This document shows, piece by piece, positions 17,855-30,600 of a stretch of DNA of 64,000 nt. Numbering within the stretch: the stretch's first letter is position 1; the number at the start of each line of letters is the position of its first letter. The notes under the pieces were generated by a model. It was not told where the DNA came from and searched no databases. It saw nothing but the letters and a program-made list of their open reading frames with translations. This DNA is from DATKFM01 sp963851215. Its GTDB lineage: Bacteria; Pseudomonadota; Alphaproteobacteria; Dongiales; Dongiaceae. The stretch covers positions 186,001 to 250,000 of the forward strand of contig CAWKOG010000016.1 in the NCBI GenBank assembly GCA_963851215.1. The letters run 5' to 3'. Both the position numbers and the translations under genes were made by a program.

Positions 17855-20381
17855 CTAGAACTCGTCCCAGCTTTCGCCTGACGTGCCTGTCGACATCTGG
17901 GCGCGGCGCAGCGGCCCGCCGGGTGCCCGCGGCTTGGCGGCGGCAGGCGCAGTTGCTTCGCCGGCATCGGTAGTTTCCGCGACGACATTGCTGCCCAGCG
18001 CTTGAGTGAGCTTCGACTGCAGTCCCCGCGCCGTGGCGTGCGGGCGGGCGTCGCGCTGCTTGGGCGCGGCGTAGGCTTTCTCGCGCTGCAAATCTCGCTG
18101 GCCGGTCACGGTGAAGAACCGCACCAGCGCGGCCAGCTCCTCGGTCTGCTGATCCACGGCCGACAGCGCGTTGCTGGATTCTTCCACCAGCTGGGCGTTC
18201 TTCTGCGTCACCTGCTCCATCAGGCCGACGGTGTTCTCCACCTCGGCCACGCCGGTGCTCTGCTCCTGGTTGGCGGCGGCGATCTCGGCGACGATGTCGG
18301 CCACGCGCTTCACGCCGCCGACGATGTCGGAGAGCGAGGTGCCGGCCTTGTTGACCAGCTCCACGCCGCGGCGGACATGCTCGCCGCTGCTGCTGATCAG
18401 GGACTTGATCTCCTTGGAGGCCTGGCCGGAGCGCTGCGCCAGGGCGCGCACTTCCGAGGCCACGACGGCAAAGCCGCGGCCGGCATCGCCGGCGCGCGCC
18501 GCTTCGACCGCGGCATTGAGCGCCAGAAGATTGGTCTGGAAGGCGATCTCGTCGATCATGCCGACGATCTCGCCGATGCGCTGCGAGGATTCCTCGATGC
18601 GGCCCATGGCCGCGACGGCGTCGGTGGCGATGCCGCCGCCGCCTTCGGCCGATTTGCGCGCGCCCAGCGCCAGCGTGCTCGCCTGCTGGGCGTTTTCCGC
18701 ACTCTGCTTGATGGTGGTGGAGAGCTGGCGGATCGCCGAGGCCATTTCCTCGAGGCTGGCCACCTGCTCTTCGGTGCGCGACGACAGATCCTGGGAGCCG
18801 CCGGCGAGCTGCTGCGTCGCCGAGCGGATCGCCTCGACGCCGTTCGCGGTCTGTCCGACCGTATCCGCCAGCTTGACCGCCGTGCTGTTGCAATCCTCCT
18901 TGAGCCGCGCCAGGTCGCCCTGATACTGGCCGCCGATGCGCTTGCTGAGGTCGCCCTGGGCCAGCGCCGACATCATGCCCATGACTTCGCCGAGCGCGGT
19001 GGCAATGGTCTCCGCCCAGCGGTTCATGCCTTCGCCGAGGCGCAGCATGAAATCCTTCTTGCCCGTGAGATCCAGGCGGCGGGAGAAATTCCCGGCCACG
19101 GCCGCATCAACCAGCCCGGCCACTTCCGCCTCGACAGCAAGCATTTCCGTGAGATCGGCCCATTCGATGACCGTGCCGAGGCGCTGGCCGTCCTCGTTCA
19201 CCACCGGATTGGCGGTGAGCTGCAGCTTGCGGCTGCCGATCTGCGTGCGTTCCACCGCCGTCACGTCGAGGGCGGCGAGGCGTGCCGCGGCCGCGCCATC
19301 GGCGTAGATCGACGACACATGCCGGCCTTCCAGCTCGCCCTGCGCCAGCGCGGCGAAACTGTCGCCGAGGAACGGCGTCATCTCCGAGAAATAACGCCGG
19401 GCGGCGCCGTTGACATAGATGATCTCGCCGGCGGTGTCGGCCATCAGCATGATGCTGGAGGCGTTATCGAGCGCGGTCTGCACCCGCGCGGCGCGCACTC
19501 CGGTTTCGCGGATGGTGCTGAGGGAGCGCGCCATGTCGCCGATCTCATCGCCGCGATCCAGCGCGGGGATCTCCGCGTCCTGATCGCCGCGGGCGAGCCG
19601 CGCCATGACGCCGGTGATCGCACCCAGCGGCTTCACGATCGCCCGCGCCGAGGACACCGCGGTAACGATCAACAGGATGAAGGCGATGGCGGCCACGACG
19701 ATGAAAGACGTCTCAAGAGTCTCTGGCCGTCACCGCATTGTCGGTGTGGATCTCGTTTTCCGCGTCCTGCACCACGTCGGCGATGCCGGCCCAGTAGAGC
19801 TCGAGATCGCTGGCGGATTCGTCGAAGGCGGCGAGTTTGCTCTGCAGGCCGGGGGCATTTTCCGAGATCGCCCGCGCCGCCGCATCCGCCTTCGTCAGAT
19901 ACTCGTCCACCAGGGGCGCCAGCTCGGAGATGGCAAGCTTGACCTCCTTGAGCTGCACAGCGCCGCCCTCGACGGCCAGGATATCTGATATCGCTTCCTG
20001 GTACGCCTTGCCGTGGTCGCGGATCTGTCCCAGCACGGCGTTGAGCGAGGTCGCGCGGCTGGCGATGCCCGTGGTATTGCCGCGCAAGGCGACCTGATAG
20101 GAGCGCAGCACGCCGCTGCGCACCTCGCGATGCTCGATCTCGGCTTCAAGCTGCAGCCGCGTGACGCGCGACAGGATCGGCAGATCGTTGATCCGCTGGC
20201 TGACATTGTTCAGACCGATGATGCCGACGATGGCGATGGCCAGCGTGAACGTCACGGCGAGGCCGCTCAGCAGGAAGAGACGCTGGCGCACCGTGATCGC
20301 CTTGCCGATCCGGGAAATCCACTTGAACGGCGAGTAACTGCGCGTGCGGGCCAATTGAATCTTCCTTCGAGCGTTCGGCAA
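17855..20381 (-). CDS. Methyl-accepting chemotaxis protein with PAS domain (frameshifted)
   Basis: Transmembrane chemoreceptor of about 840 residues with one indel near 19710. Order: TM1 (RLFLLSGLAVTFTLAIAIVG), periplasmic four-helix-like domain, TM2 (IAFILLIVTAVSS), HAMP, PAS (ALDNASSIMLMADTAGEIIYVN), a second linker/HAMP-like segment and the signalling hairpin, with the tip at EIVGMIDEIAFQTNLLALNAAVEAARAG. The C-terminus ends SWDEF, fitting the aromatic-x-x-aromatic pentapeptide that tethers CheR/CheB. The longest frame starts with TTG at 20381, but a TTG at 20354 with AAGGAAG six bases upstream is a better start. No other che genes are present. Confidence 0.9.
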
Positions 20382-20830
20382 TCTGCGGTCTGGGAAAACC
20401 GGCGGTTGTCAGCGGCGGCAACGCCGGAAATCGGGGGTTACAGGAATAACCGAGACTGGTTAAGACCCTCTTATCGATCCATAACAATTTATGCACTAGG
20501 AGTTAATTGACAGGCAGCCGCGTTCAGCGATTCGGCTGCTGGACGATATCCACGATCGCGACTTTGTAGCATTGTATACCATCGTGTTTGGCCGCGCGTT
20601 CGGGAAACGCCCGCAGCAAAACGTTTTGCTGCGATGGAAGCCGGGACCACAGCCAGTTTTTGGACGAAAGCGGAATACATTCTTCCGCCTTCCGCATCGG
20701 CATCGCGAGATCCTGAACAATATTTTCCTATTAACCGGCGCTTAGGTCTTGTGTCTTAGGCTACTGGAACAAAGACCTCGCCTTCATCGCGCGAGGCGAC
20801 CCATGCAATCACCGATCCCTGGGGGACAAC
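20382..20830. other. Divergent intergenic region
   Basis: This 449-base region separates the chemoreceptor (leftward) and the PstS-like gene (rightward), so both promoters must lie here. I see no gene and no strong -35/-10 pair that I would defend. A GGGGGA ribosome site precedes 20831. Confidence 0.6.
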
Positions 20831-21859
20831 ATGAATCGCAAATTGACGTTGGCGGCCGCTGCCGCGGCCTTCATCGCCGCGCTGTCAGCGCCGGCCCTGG
20901 GCAATGACGACCTGAACATCATCGGGTCCCGCACCGTGGCGCCCTATGCGAAGCTCGTGGCCGCGGAGTTCGTGAAGAACCAGGGGTTCGGCGCACCGGA
21001 AATCAACGAGTTCGAACACGTCGCAGGCCTTCAAGCATTTCTGCCGCGGCGTCGGCAATCTCTATCCCGACCTGGCCATGGCCTCGCGCCAGATCAAGGA
21101 AGCCGAGGCGAAGGATTGCCTGGCGAACGGCGTCGAGTCCTATACGCAGATCAAGATCGGCTATGACGGCGTGCTGCTCGCCTATCGCGCCGACAGCGGC
21201 TTCGGCAATCTGTCGCTGAGCGGCCGGCAGATCTGGCTGGCGATGGCCAAGAACGTTCCCGTGAACGGCGCCATGGTGGCGAACCCCTACAAGAACTGGA
21301 GCGACATCGATCCGTCGCTGCCGGCCTCGCCGATCATGCTGTTCTGCCGGAAAAAGGCGTCGCCATGCGCGACGTGTTCGGCGACCTGGTCCTCAAGGGC
21401 GTCTGCGCCGATGAGCCGCTGATGGCGGACATGGCCGACGAAGCCCGCGAGGAAGCCTGCCTGGCGCCGCGCGAAGACGGCGCGATCCTGGACTTCGCCG
21501 TGTCCCGCGATGCGCTGACCTCGCTGGTGGAAAGCGCGGATCAGCCGCTGACGCTGACCAATATCCAGCTCATGAGCTCGACCCCGGGCGCCAAGGATGC
21601 CATGCTGGCCAGCCTCGACGGCGTCGCTCCCGATGCCACGACGATTGCCGCGGGCACCTACAAGGCCTCCCGGTCGCACTATCTCTATGTGAAGAACCAG
21701 CATGTCGGCATGGTGCCCGGCGTGATGGAATTCGTCGCCGAGTTCTTGAGCGACGCCGCCCAGGGCGCGGACGGCTATCTGGTGAAGGATGGCTGGATGC
21801 CGCTGAATGACAAGGAGCGGCAGGACATGCTGGCCATGACCAAGGCGCTGGTGAACTAA
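20831..21859 (+). CDS. PstS-like phosphate/anion-binding protein (frameshifted)
   Basis: Periplasmic type-2 solute-binding protein (PBP-like) of about 342 residues, with indels near 21030 and 21345. The signal peptide is MNRKLTLAAAAAAFIAALSAPALG. The mature N-terminus, LNIIGSRTVAPYAKLVAAEF, matches the ligand-loop strand of PstS relatives. Later motifs are DLAMASRQIKEAEAKDC, QIKIGYDGVLLA and MANPYKNWSDID-like text followed by a C-terminal YKASRSHYLYVKNQH. No pstCAB genes are adjacent, so it may serve a remote transporter or act as an orphan scavenger. A strong terminator follows. Confidence 0.82.
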
Positions 21860-21894
21860 CGGACAGGATCAAGCCCGTTACCGGGCGGATCAGG

Positions 21895-21931
21895 CGGCCG
21901 GAAGGGGAACCCTTCCGGCCGTTTCTTTTTT
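21895..21931 (+). terminator. Rho-independent terminator after the PstS-like gene
   Basis: Perfect 12-base arms (21895-21906 and 21910-21921) with a 3-base loop are followed by TTTCTTTTTTT. It lies 35 bases after the PstS-like stop and just before the convergent CaiD-like stop at 21937. It clearly serves the plus strand. Confidence 0.9.
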
Positions 21932-21936
21932 TGCGG

Positions 21937-22734
21937 CTAACGGCCCTTGAACACCGCCGGCCGTCTTTCTGAAAAAGCGCGGACGCCCTCCTTGGCATCG
22001 TCCGAGAGCAAAGCGCGTTCATAGGCCGGCAGCTTGCCGCTGCGGATGATGTCGAAACCCTCGCGGATGCTCCTGCCATCGATCGCCCGCAGGGATTCCT
22101 TCAGCGCCTGGATGGTCAGCGGCGCGCCGGCGGCGATCTTGTCGGCCCAGTCCCGCGCCGTTTCCATCAGTTTGTCTTTCGGTACGACGGCATTCACCAT
22201 GCCATAGTGCTTTGCCTCCTGCGCGCTCATGCGCCGCCCCAGCAGCAGCATCTCGGCCGCTACATTATAAGGCAGGCGCCTAGGTATGCGCTGGATGCCG
22301 CCGGAGTCCGGCAGGATACCGATCGGCAGTTCCGGCATGGCGAATTCCGCATGATCGGCGGCGATCAGCAGATCGCAGGCGATCGCCAGCTCCAGCCCGC
22401 CGCCCAGGGCGTGGCCATTGATCGCGGCAATGACCGGCTTGTTGAGATCCCAGAGTTCGGTCAGGCCGGCGAACTTCCCGGGGCCGTAATCCAGCTCCCA
22501 CCATTTGCCGACCTCTTCATTGCCGGCCGCCGCCTTGAGGTCCCAGCCGGCGGAGAAGATCCGCTCCCCGGCCGCGGTCACGATGCCCACCCGCAATTCC
22601 GGATCGTCGCGCAGGGTCACGAAGGCGGCGCCGAGCTCGCGGCTGGCGACGATATCGATCGCATTCACTTTCGGCCGGTCCAGGGTGATCTCCAGGGCGT
22701 GGCCGCGCCGCAACAGTTTTACAGATTCGCTCAT
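21937..22734 (-). CDS. Enoyl-CoA hydratase, CaiD-like (carnitinyl-CoA dehydratase type)
   Basis: Intact 265-residue crotonase-superfamily protein. The oxyanion-hole segments are IFSAGWDLKAAA and GHALGGGLELAIACD, with ELPIGILPDSGG for the catalytic loop. The DYGPGKFAGLTEL segment, the PDSGG motif and the C-terminal RAFSERRPAVFKGR are features I associate with crotonobetainyl-CoA hydratase (CaiD) rather than generic enoyl-CoA hydratases. That would fit carnitine use, but no other cai gene is nearby, so the substrate stays open. The ATG at 22734 follows GAGAGGGCAG. Confidence 0.85.
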   Translation of the reverse strand: MSESVKLLRRGHALEITLDRPKVNAIDIVASRELGAAFVTLRDDPELRVGIVTAAGERIFSAGWDLKAAAGNEEVGKWWELDYGPGKFAGLTELWDLNKPVIAAINGHALGGGLELAIACDLLIAADHAEFAMPELPIGILPDSGGIQRIPRRLPYNVAAEMLLLGRRMSAQEAKHYGMVNAVVPKDKLMETARDWADKIAAGAPLTIQALKESLRAIDGRSIREGFDIIRSGKLPAYERALLSDDAKEGVRAFSERRPAVFKGR

Positions 22735-23302
22735 CTGCCCTCTCTCCCGGCGCTCCGGCCGCTATTTCCCCGACAGTCGCCCGAATCGGGGCCGGACGAT
22801 CCACAGGCCACGACCTCCTCTGATTCGGCTGCGACCGGCCTGGCCGGCGGACCTCGGCGCAGCCTTTCTATGATCTTGATTGTTGTGCGTAATTTCAGAA
22901 GACAGCGGACGGATGAGGCGCCGAGCCAGGGCGAAAAGCAGGGCACTGCCAGCCGTCTTCGCAAAGGCAAAGATTCGCGTGCCGCCGACCTGAAGCTCCT
23001 GGCCGGAGTCGCCATTCGCCGAGCGCCTGGCGGCTAACCTACTGACCTCATTGAAAACCACGAAGCCGGAGCGGATGTCACAACCGTAGAATTTGTCGAA
23101 ATTGCTAGATAATGTGACAGCAATCACAGCATCAGATTCAAATTTAGCTTGTAGTTGAATGGAATTTGCCCTTATAATTCAATAGTTTGTTAATAACACG
23201 TTAACCAATACGCAGGTTTTCGGGTTTTAGGGCTGGTGACTCGCTAACTTGCTGTGAACACAAAAGAAAAACCGGCGCCTCTACCATGTGTGGGTGGATG
23301 CC
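22735..23302. other. Long upstream region of the Asp-rich protein gene
   Basis: I find no gene here. The part 23090-23230 is distinctly AT-rich compared with the rest of the window and carries the promoter candidate listed separately. The remainder (22735-23040) shows nothing I can assign. Confidence 0.6.
23149..23178 (+). promoter_or_regulatory. Candidate sigma-70 promoter for the Asp-rich protein
   Basis: A perfect TATAAT at 23173-23178 lies 18 bases after TTGTAG (23149-23154), inside an AT-rich island. Transcription would start near 23185 and leave a leader of about 115 bases before the ATG at 23303. Confidence 0.4.
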
Positions 23303-24549
<1,247 letters not shown>

Positions 24550-24626
24550 GCCAGGCGCCGGACGAAACATGGAGCTTCCGGCGGTCGCGAGACCGCCGGG
24601 TTCCCTCCGGATCGGAGAGACTCAAG

Positions 24627-24656
24627 ATGGGGCGGCTTTGCCGCCCCATTTCTTTT
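24627..24656 (+). terminator. Rho-independent terminator after the Asp-rich gene
   Basis: 10-base arms (24627-24636 and 24640-24649) with a TTT loop are followed by TTCTTTT. A second hairpin with 9-base arms lies just upstream (24578-24599). Both sit between the convergent Asp-rich gene and the toroid operon. Confidence 0.85.
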
Positions 24657-24737
24657 GGCTCTAGGGGATTGCCTGAATCCGCGCTTGGCTAGCGCGGCCG
24701 GCGGGGCTCGATTGCCGGATCTGCTGCGGCGGCGCCG

Positions 24738-25784
24738 CTATGCCGCGCCGGCGACGGCGAGCGGCCTTGCGCCCGGCAAGAACGAGTAACCGAGGAACGA
24801 CGAAATGTTGTGCTGGATGTAGTCGATCCGCACTTCGCTATTGCCGTGGCCATGGACGAAGCTGCCGTTGGATCGGCGATAGCCCGTCTGCAGCTCCAGA
24901 TTTCTCGTGGATCGCGAGCCGGCACCGGGCTGCCGCCTGATCGAAATCAGGCCGGTCGGCAGCGTCGCTCGACAGATCCTGGCATAGCCGCACGAACGCC
25001 AGCAGGCCTTCGGTCCGGCACGCGATCGGCGTGCTGCGCTGGTGAGTCCGGTATTCGGGCTTGTCCAGGATGTCCTCCGCGATAGCCCGGGCGTGGATGC
25101 GGCTGACCCTCTGCGGCCGCAACTTATGCAGCTGCTCCAGCGCATACAGCATCCAATGGCTTTGCTGGGGCACGCCATAGTCCTGCGCGGCAAGCTGCTC
25201 TTCGCTGGCTTGCGTGACATCGAGCCAGCGCTGCTCGCCGGTGACGGCAGTCAGGCGCAGCAGCCCGAACAGCGCCTCGCCCGTGTAATAGTCGGAATGG
25301 AAGTTCTGGAATCTTCATCCGTGGAGAAGCGGCGCTTGTGGGCGAAATTGCCGTCGGGCTGCCGCTGCAGAACGATGTATCCCGCGAGATCCCCGGCGAA
25401 TTCGACATAGGTCTGGTTCCCGGTGAGAGCGGCCACCTCCAGCAAGGCGAGGATTGCCAATCCATTGCCGCCGAGCTTGACGGCGTCGCCGGCCACCACG
25501 CAACGCGTACCGGTGGTTCCATAGGGGCGGATATGGTGCCTGATAAGCCATTCGGTCGCCCGCTGCGCCGCCTCGGCGACGTCAGACAGGGAGCCGGTGC
25601 GATTGGCGACCTCGGTCATCGCCCAGATGGTGCCGCAATGGCGCAGGATGTTGTAGCCCGTCGAAGGCCCGGGATTATCGGCATCGTAGCGATAGAGGAA
25701 CTTGCCGCGGCGATCGACAAGCCGCGCCAGGCATTCCGCGCCTTCGATGGCGATCGTCAGATGGATTGCTGCATGGCTCGGCAT
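24738..25784 (-). CDS. Alpha-helical toroid-like protein 2 (frameshifted)
   Basis: Protein of about 348 residues, with indels near 25310, 25225 and 24915. It contains GKFLYRYDADNPGPSTGYNILRHC-type text, then KLGGNGLAILALLEVAALTGNQ, a DYYTGEALFGLLRL segment, QSHWMLYALEQL and a C-terminal HGNSEVRIDYIQHNISSF. Repeated helix pairs with GNGLAILAL and GEALFGL resemble alpha/alpha-toroid glycan enzymes (lyases, epimerases or unsaturated glycosidases). The YNxLRHxG block is shared with the upstream gene, so the two are paralogues. No signal peptide is seen. It begins 33 bases after that gene and is the last gene of the MurF/CapA operon. The function is unknown. Confidence 0.6.
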
Positions 25785-25817
25785 GGTCTTGGATTGTTCC
25801 GATATCGGCTGACATCA

Positions 25818-27507
25818 TCAGGAAACCAAGCGCAGGTCTTCGCCGCTCATGCGCACCAGGATTTTCAGCAGCGCCATGAGGCCGTGCTGCACATTGTCGA
25901 CGCGGATCGTATTGTCGTAGGCCTCCGTGCGGATGCCGCCCTGCACCCGCTCGGTTCGCGCCTACATAGTACATATCGATGCCATCGCGGAATTGCAGCT
26001 GCATCAGGCTGCGCAGGCCGCGCAGGATCGCCAGGCGGTAGGCCTGCGCGCGCGCCATATCGCCGCCGCTGCGCGCCAGCTCCAGGGCGTCGGTGAGCCC
26101 TTCCAGATAGACGCCCGTGGATGAGGCGTGCGGCGGGCCATATTCCGGCCGCTGCGGATCGTAGAAGCGGCCGCGCAGATCGGGATGGGGTGCCGTGTCC
26201 CATTGCTGCATGCTGAGCAGCCAGTCGTTCATCTCGAAGATGAAGTCCTTCACCGGAGCGGCCGCCGCGCCGATGTAGGGCAGCGCGGCATAGTAGGCCT
26301 GGCTATGCCAGGGCACGAAGGCCGGATTCGGATTGGTCCGGAAATGCTCGCGGTAGAAAGCGAAGCTCTGCAGGAATCGCGCAGGATCGCCGGCGCCCTG
26401 CGCCTGCGCCAGGCGGGCGGCCCAGAACACCAGCGCCTCGCCGGGATAGAAGTTCTGATTGTCGTTGCGATCCGCCGGCTTCAGGAAGGTGCGGAATTCG
26501 CCGGTCTGCAGCCACAGGGAATCGACGGTTTTCGACAAGGCCGCCAGCGGTTCCCGGTAGCGCTCAGCGCCGGGATTCTCGACGATCGCCAGGCCCGCCA
26601 GAGCGGCAGCGCCCAGCTTGGCCTTCTCGCCCTCGGCGATGTAGCCCAGCGCGTCTTCGGTCCGGTAATACACCCGCAGCAGATGGCCGAGATTCCGATC
26701 GGCGATGTCGCGGTCGGCGGCAAGGCCGGAATGCAGGGCGATGCGATTCAGGCACACGGTCGCCATCGTCTGGCGAATTGAATTGTCGGCGTCCGATTCC
26801 CGGCCGCTGCTGGGGAAATACTTGTAGACGATGCGCCCGCCGGCATCGACCTGATTGCGCATCCACAGCATCATGCTTTCGGCCAGGGCCCGCGCGCTGC
26901 CACCATCGACATCGGACGCCTCGACGATGCGATTGCCCCGCCAGAGGAGATCAAGGCGCGGCGGCGTTTGCAGGCGCAGCAGAAACTGCAGGGAGTCGAA
27001 CAATGCCGGTTCGATGGCGCCTTTCTCCACGGCGTCCGGCGGCAGCTCGTCCGCCGCGAGCTGCCGTTCAAGAGCGCGTGCGTGATCGCGATTCGCCGCG
27101 ATCATTTCCGTAGCGCCCCTGACTGCGACAAGGCGCGTTCCCTCCAGCAACGCCAAACCTTTGCGGCCGACCTGCGTGCGGCCCATGGCCTTCACCGCCG
27201 CCAGCGAGGTGCGGACCGGCGGCCAGCCGATTTCGATCTGCAGCGCGTCCGGATATTGCTCCGCCTTGATGGACGCCGCCATTGCGCGCTCGACGGTGCG
27301 TTCCACCACAGGCCAGCCATCCCGCCCGGCAAGCCAGCGCCGGAACAGGATCACGCCCTTGCGGCGGGCGATGACGATGGCCAGCCGCACGGCGTCGAGC
27401 GAGCCCGGCGCGCCGCCGGCCTGAGCCATGCTCCGCAGGGCCGTGCAAAGGCCGCTGGCGGTCACTTCCCCGGCCGGGAGTTGTGTCGAGGTCGGATCGG
27501 ATGTCAT
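25818..27507 (-). CDS. Alpha-helical toroid-like protein 1 with an extra N-terminal domain (frameshifted)
   Basis: Protein of about 562 residues with one indel near 25955; the repaired end reads VQGGIRTEAYDNTIRVDNVQ to SGEDLRLVS. Residues 1-170 form an unassigned domain (VRLAIVIARRKGVILFRRWL; LQIEIGWPPVRTS). The rest is a helical repeat domain with GGRIVYKYFPSSGRESDADN, NQNFYPGEALVFWAARLAQ, PWHSQAYYAALPY and STGVYLEGLTDALELA, matching toroid-type glycan enzymes in style. Acidic/His pairs in the last block could form an active site. It follows the MurF-CapA gene by 105 bases on the same strand. I do not recognise a characterised family. Confidence 0.65.
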
Positions 27508-27612
27508 CGGGAGGTTGGTCTCTTGCTATCGGTATTCAGTACGCGAGGCCATTTATAGGCACGCCGCCGCAGCGGCACCAGGGAAAGCCGTGTGTCTTGA
27601 AAGAGTGGCAAA

Positions 27613-30600
27613 TCAGGCAATCGGCAATTCCACGTACCAGCCGAATTCGTCCCGGGCGCCCAGCAGCAGCGTAGAGCCGGCGAAGATGTCGGGGTTGCGC
27701 ATATCCAGGAAATTCGTCACATCCTGGAACTCCCCGGCGGTCACGAACCGCGGCTGGAAGCGCGTCATCTGATTGTCCGAAATGATGGGATAGAGCCGGA
27801 GGAAGAACGCCGGCGTGCCGCCGCGGTCATTGACGTTCAGGCGCGCAAGAAAGCTGTAAGGCGGCATGCTTCGCCGCGCATATTCGCCCTCGCTGCCGAA
27901 ATAGCCGTTGCCCAGGCTATAGACGACCCAGCGCCCGCGCCGCCGGCCGATCTCCTGCATCATGTGGGCGCCATGGCCGACGATGAGGTCGGCCCCGGCG
28001 CCGACCATCCGTTCGGCGATCTGTTTCTGATCCCGGCTGCGCCACATGTAGTTCTTGCCCCAGTGGGGAAACGCAATGGCAAGGCCATCGGGATGTCTTT
28101 CCTTCCAGCCGGAAATCGTGGCGTAGAACGCATCGTCGATGCAGGCGATGCCGCCTTCAATGCCGCGGGCATAGCCCTGCAAATCGTCTTCGAATTCGCT
28201 GGTGAACTGATAGGCGGAGAATATCGCCAGCCGCCGCGTGCCGCCGGACAGCGAGATGTCGATCTCCAGCGGTGCGGCGGCTTCCGCTGCGTTCCGGCCC
28301 GCGCCGAAGCCGATCACGCCCGCCGAGCGGACGGCGTTCAGCGTGTCGTCAAGAGCGGCGCGGCCGTAATCGACCGTGTGGTTGTTGCCGAGGGCGGCGG
28401 CGCCGATATTGACCGCTTTCAGCGCCGCCAGCGTCTTCGCGGGGTCGCCTTTCAGGATCCAGTCCTTGGTGCCGGTGAAGGGCGACGACGGCCGCTCGGT
28501 CAGGGTGGCTTCCAGATTGACGATGCCGAAATCCGCCGATTGCAGGAACGGCGCCAGATGCTTCAGCGCGTAGTCATAACCATTGGCCGCCAGATAGTTC
28601 CGCTTGCCGCGGGTCTGCCGCAGCTCCTGATAGAATTCGCCGAAATAAGTGTCGCCGACCAGGCAGATGTCGAGATTGTGGCGCGCGGCGAGATCGATAG
28701 ACTTGATGAGCGACGGGGACCTTTCTTCGGCTGAACAGCAACAGGGAGCGGCGAATCGGACACCGCCGGGCAACCCCAGGCGCAGATAACTTGGCAGCTT
28801 GTAGAAGTCCGCACCGGCATGCGAACCCTTGACGAGTACGATATCGCCGGGGCGGACATCCGTCGAAAATGTAACGCGCCAGCTCCAAGGTGTTGTCGGC
28901 ATGAGGTCCAAGCATGGACTTGGGCAAGCGGTTGCGCAGTTCCAGGAGTTCATCATGTGCGGTGAACACCTTGTCGATGCCGGCGCCAATGACAACAGGC
29001 GCCAACTCTCCATGTAGCTCCAGCGCGCGCTCTCTGATTTCCGCCATGCGGCCAAGTACCGCAATCCGGCGGCCGCCAGGGCCGGGCCTCGCCAACCCGA
29101 GCGCTTCAATCCCGTGCTTCATCGACAGCGGCGCGGCGTTTGCCGCATCGTCGATCAGTTCCCAGCTTCCGCCATCGACGGGCAGTTTCCAACGGCGGAG
29201 ACGGCCGTCCCGGGTCCTGTAGAACGGCAGATCCTCGATCGCGCGCCGCCAGTCCGCGCCGGCGGCATGGACGGCGGCGATGCAGGCCAGGGAGTTCATG
29301 GCCATGCCGCGCCCGGGAACCGGCACTTCATAGCGCACGGTCTCGCCGAAGACCGAGGCTTCCACCAGACTGTGATCCTCCGCCGGTTCCAGGCCGAGAA
29401 GCCTGACATCGGCTTCCTTCGCTTCGCCGAAGCCGATCAGATTGGTCACGCCAAAGCGGCGCGCCAGATCGGCGACCAGCGGAAAGGAGTTCCATGTCGC
29501 GATTGACGATGGCGATGCCGCCGCCCTCCATCTCCGAGAAGATCCGCGATTTGTATCGCGCCGTCTCCTCGACGCTCTTGACATAGGAGGTGTGGGCCAG
29601 CCCGACATTGGTGAGTATCGCAACATGCGGGCGCGCCATGCGGGAGATCGAGCCGGACTTAGAGCGACAAGCCGCTGACCGCCATCTCGAAAACCGCAAA
29701 GCGGCCATCGCGCGGCGTCTGCGCCAGGCTCAGCGGGACGCCGAACCTGGTATTGGAATTGGCGCCGGTGCCGGTCGTGGGCGCCTGCCGGCCGAGGACA
29801 TATTTCAGCATCTCCCGGGTCGTCGTCTTGCCGACGGTGCCGGTGACGGCGATGACCTTGCCGGTGAATCTGTCGCGCGCGGCATGGGCCAATGCAACGA
29901 CAGCCTGCGGCGAATTGGCGACCCGCAAGACCGGCAGCCCGGCGGGCGGGCGCCGCACATCCTGCTGGACGATGGCGGCGGCGGCGCCGGAAGCCAGTAT
30001 CTGCGGCAGATTTTCCGCCGTGTTCCATTTCTCGCTCAAAGCTTCTTCCGATGATGCGCCCTCGGCCCGGCGCCAGGTGGCGGCGTCCATCGCCATCATG
30101 ATGTCGCCGGGCAGCAGGCGATGGGTGCTCATCGTCAGGCCGGTGGCGCGCCAGCCGGCGCCGGGCGCGCTCAGCCAATGTCCGCCGGTGATCAGCGCCA
30201 GCTCTTCGGCGGTCCAGAGCGACGGCCCGTCGGCCGGCGTTGCGCCGAGCGGGATCGCATTCCCAGCGGTCGAGTTCCGGTCCTTCGCTCCGCGCTTGCG
30301 ACCGGCGGTGGCGGGCCGCGGGCGCGCGGTCGAAATCCAGGTCGAGATGCCATCCGAATGTGTCAAAGCCGGTCCGCAAGACCGCGGCTTCGCCGGCCAG
30401 GCTGGGATTCCGCTGCGCCAGCAGCGACCGCATCGAAGTCGAATCCTCTGCGTTGACGAAGCGCGGGCGGAAGTCGGTTTTCTGATTGTCGGATAGGATG
30501 GGATAGAGCTTCAGGCTGCGCTCGAGGCCCGATCCGGTTGCCGTCAGCTCCAGCCGCGCCGCCAGGCTGTAGGGCGGCATCTTGCGCTCGTCATACTCGC

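Noticed and set aside
18002..19942. Plus-strand ORF of 646 residues
   Set aside because: It is antisense to the chemoreceptor, whose protein text is unmistakable. Its composition (Arg/His/Ala-rich) is typical of GC-rich shadow frames.
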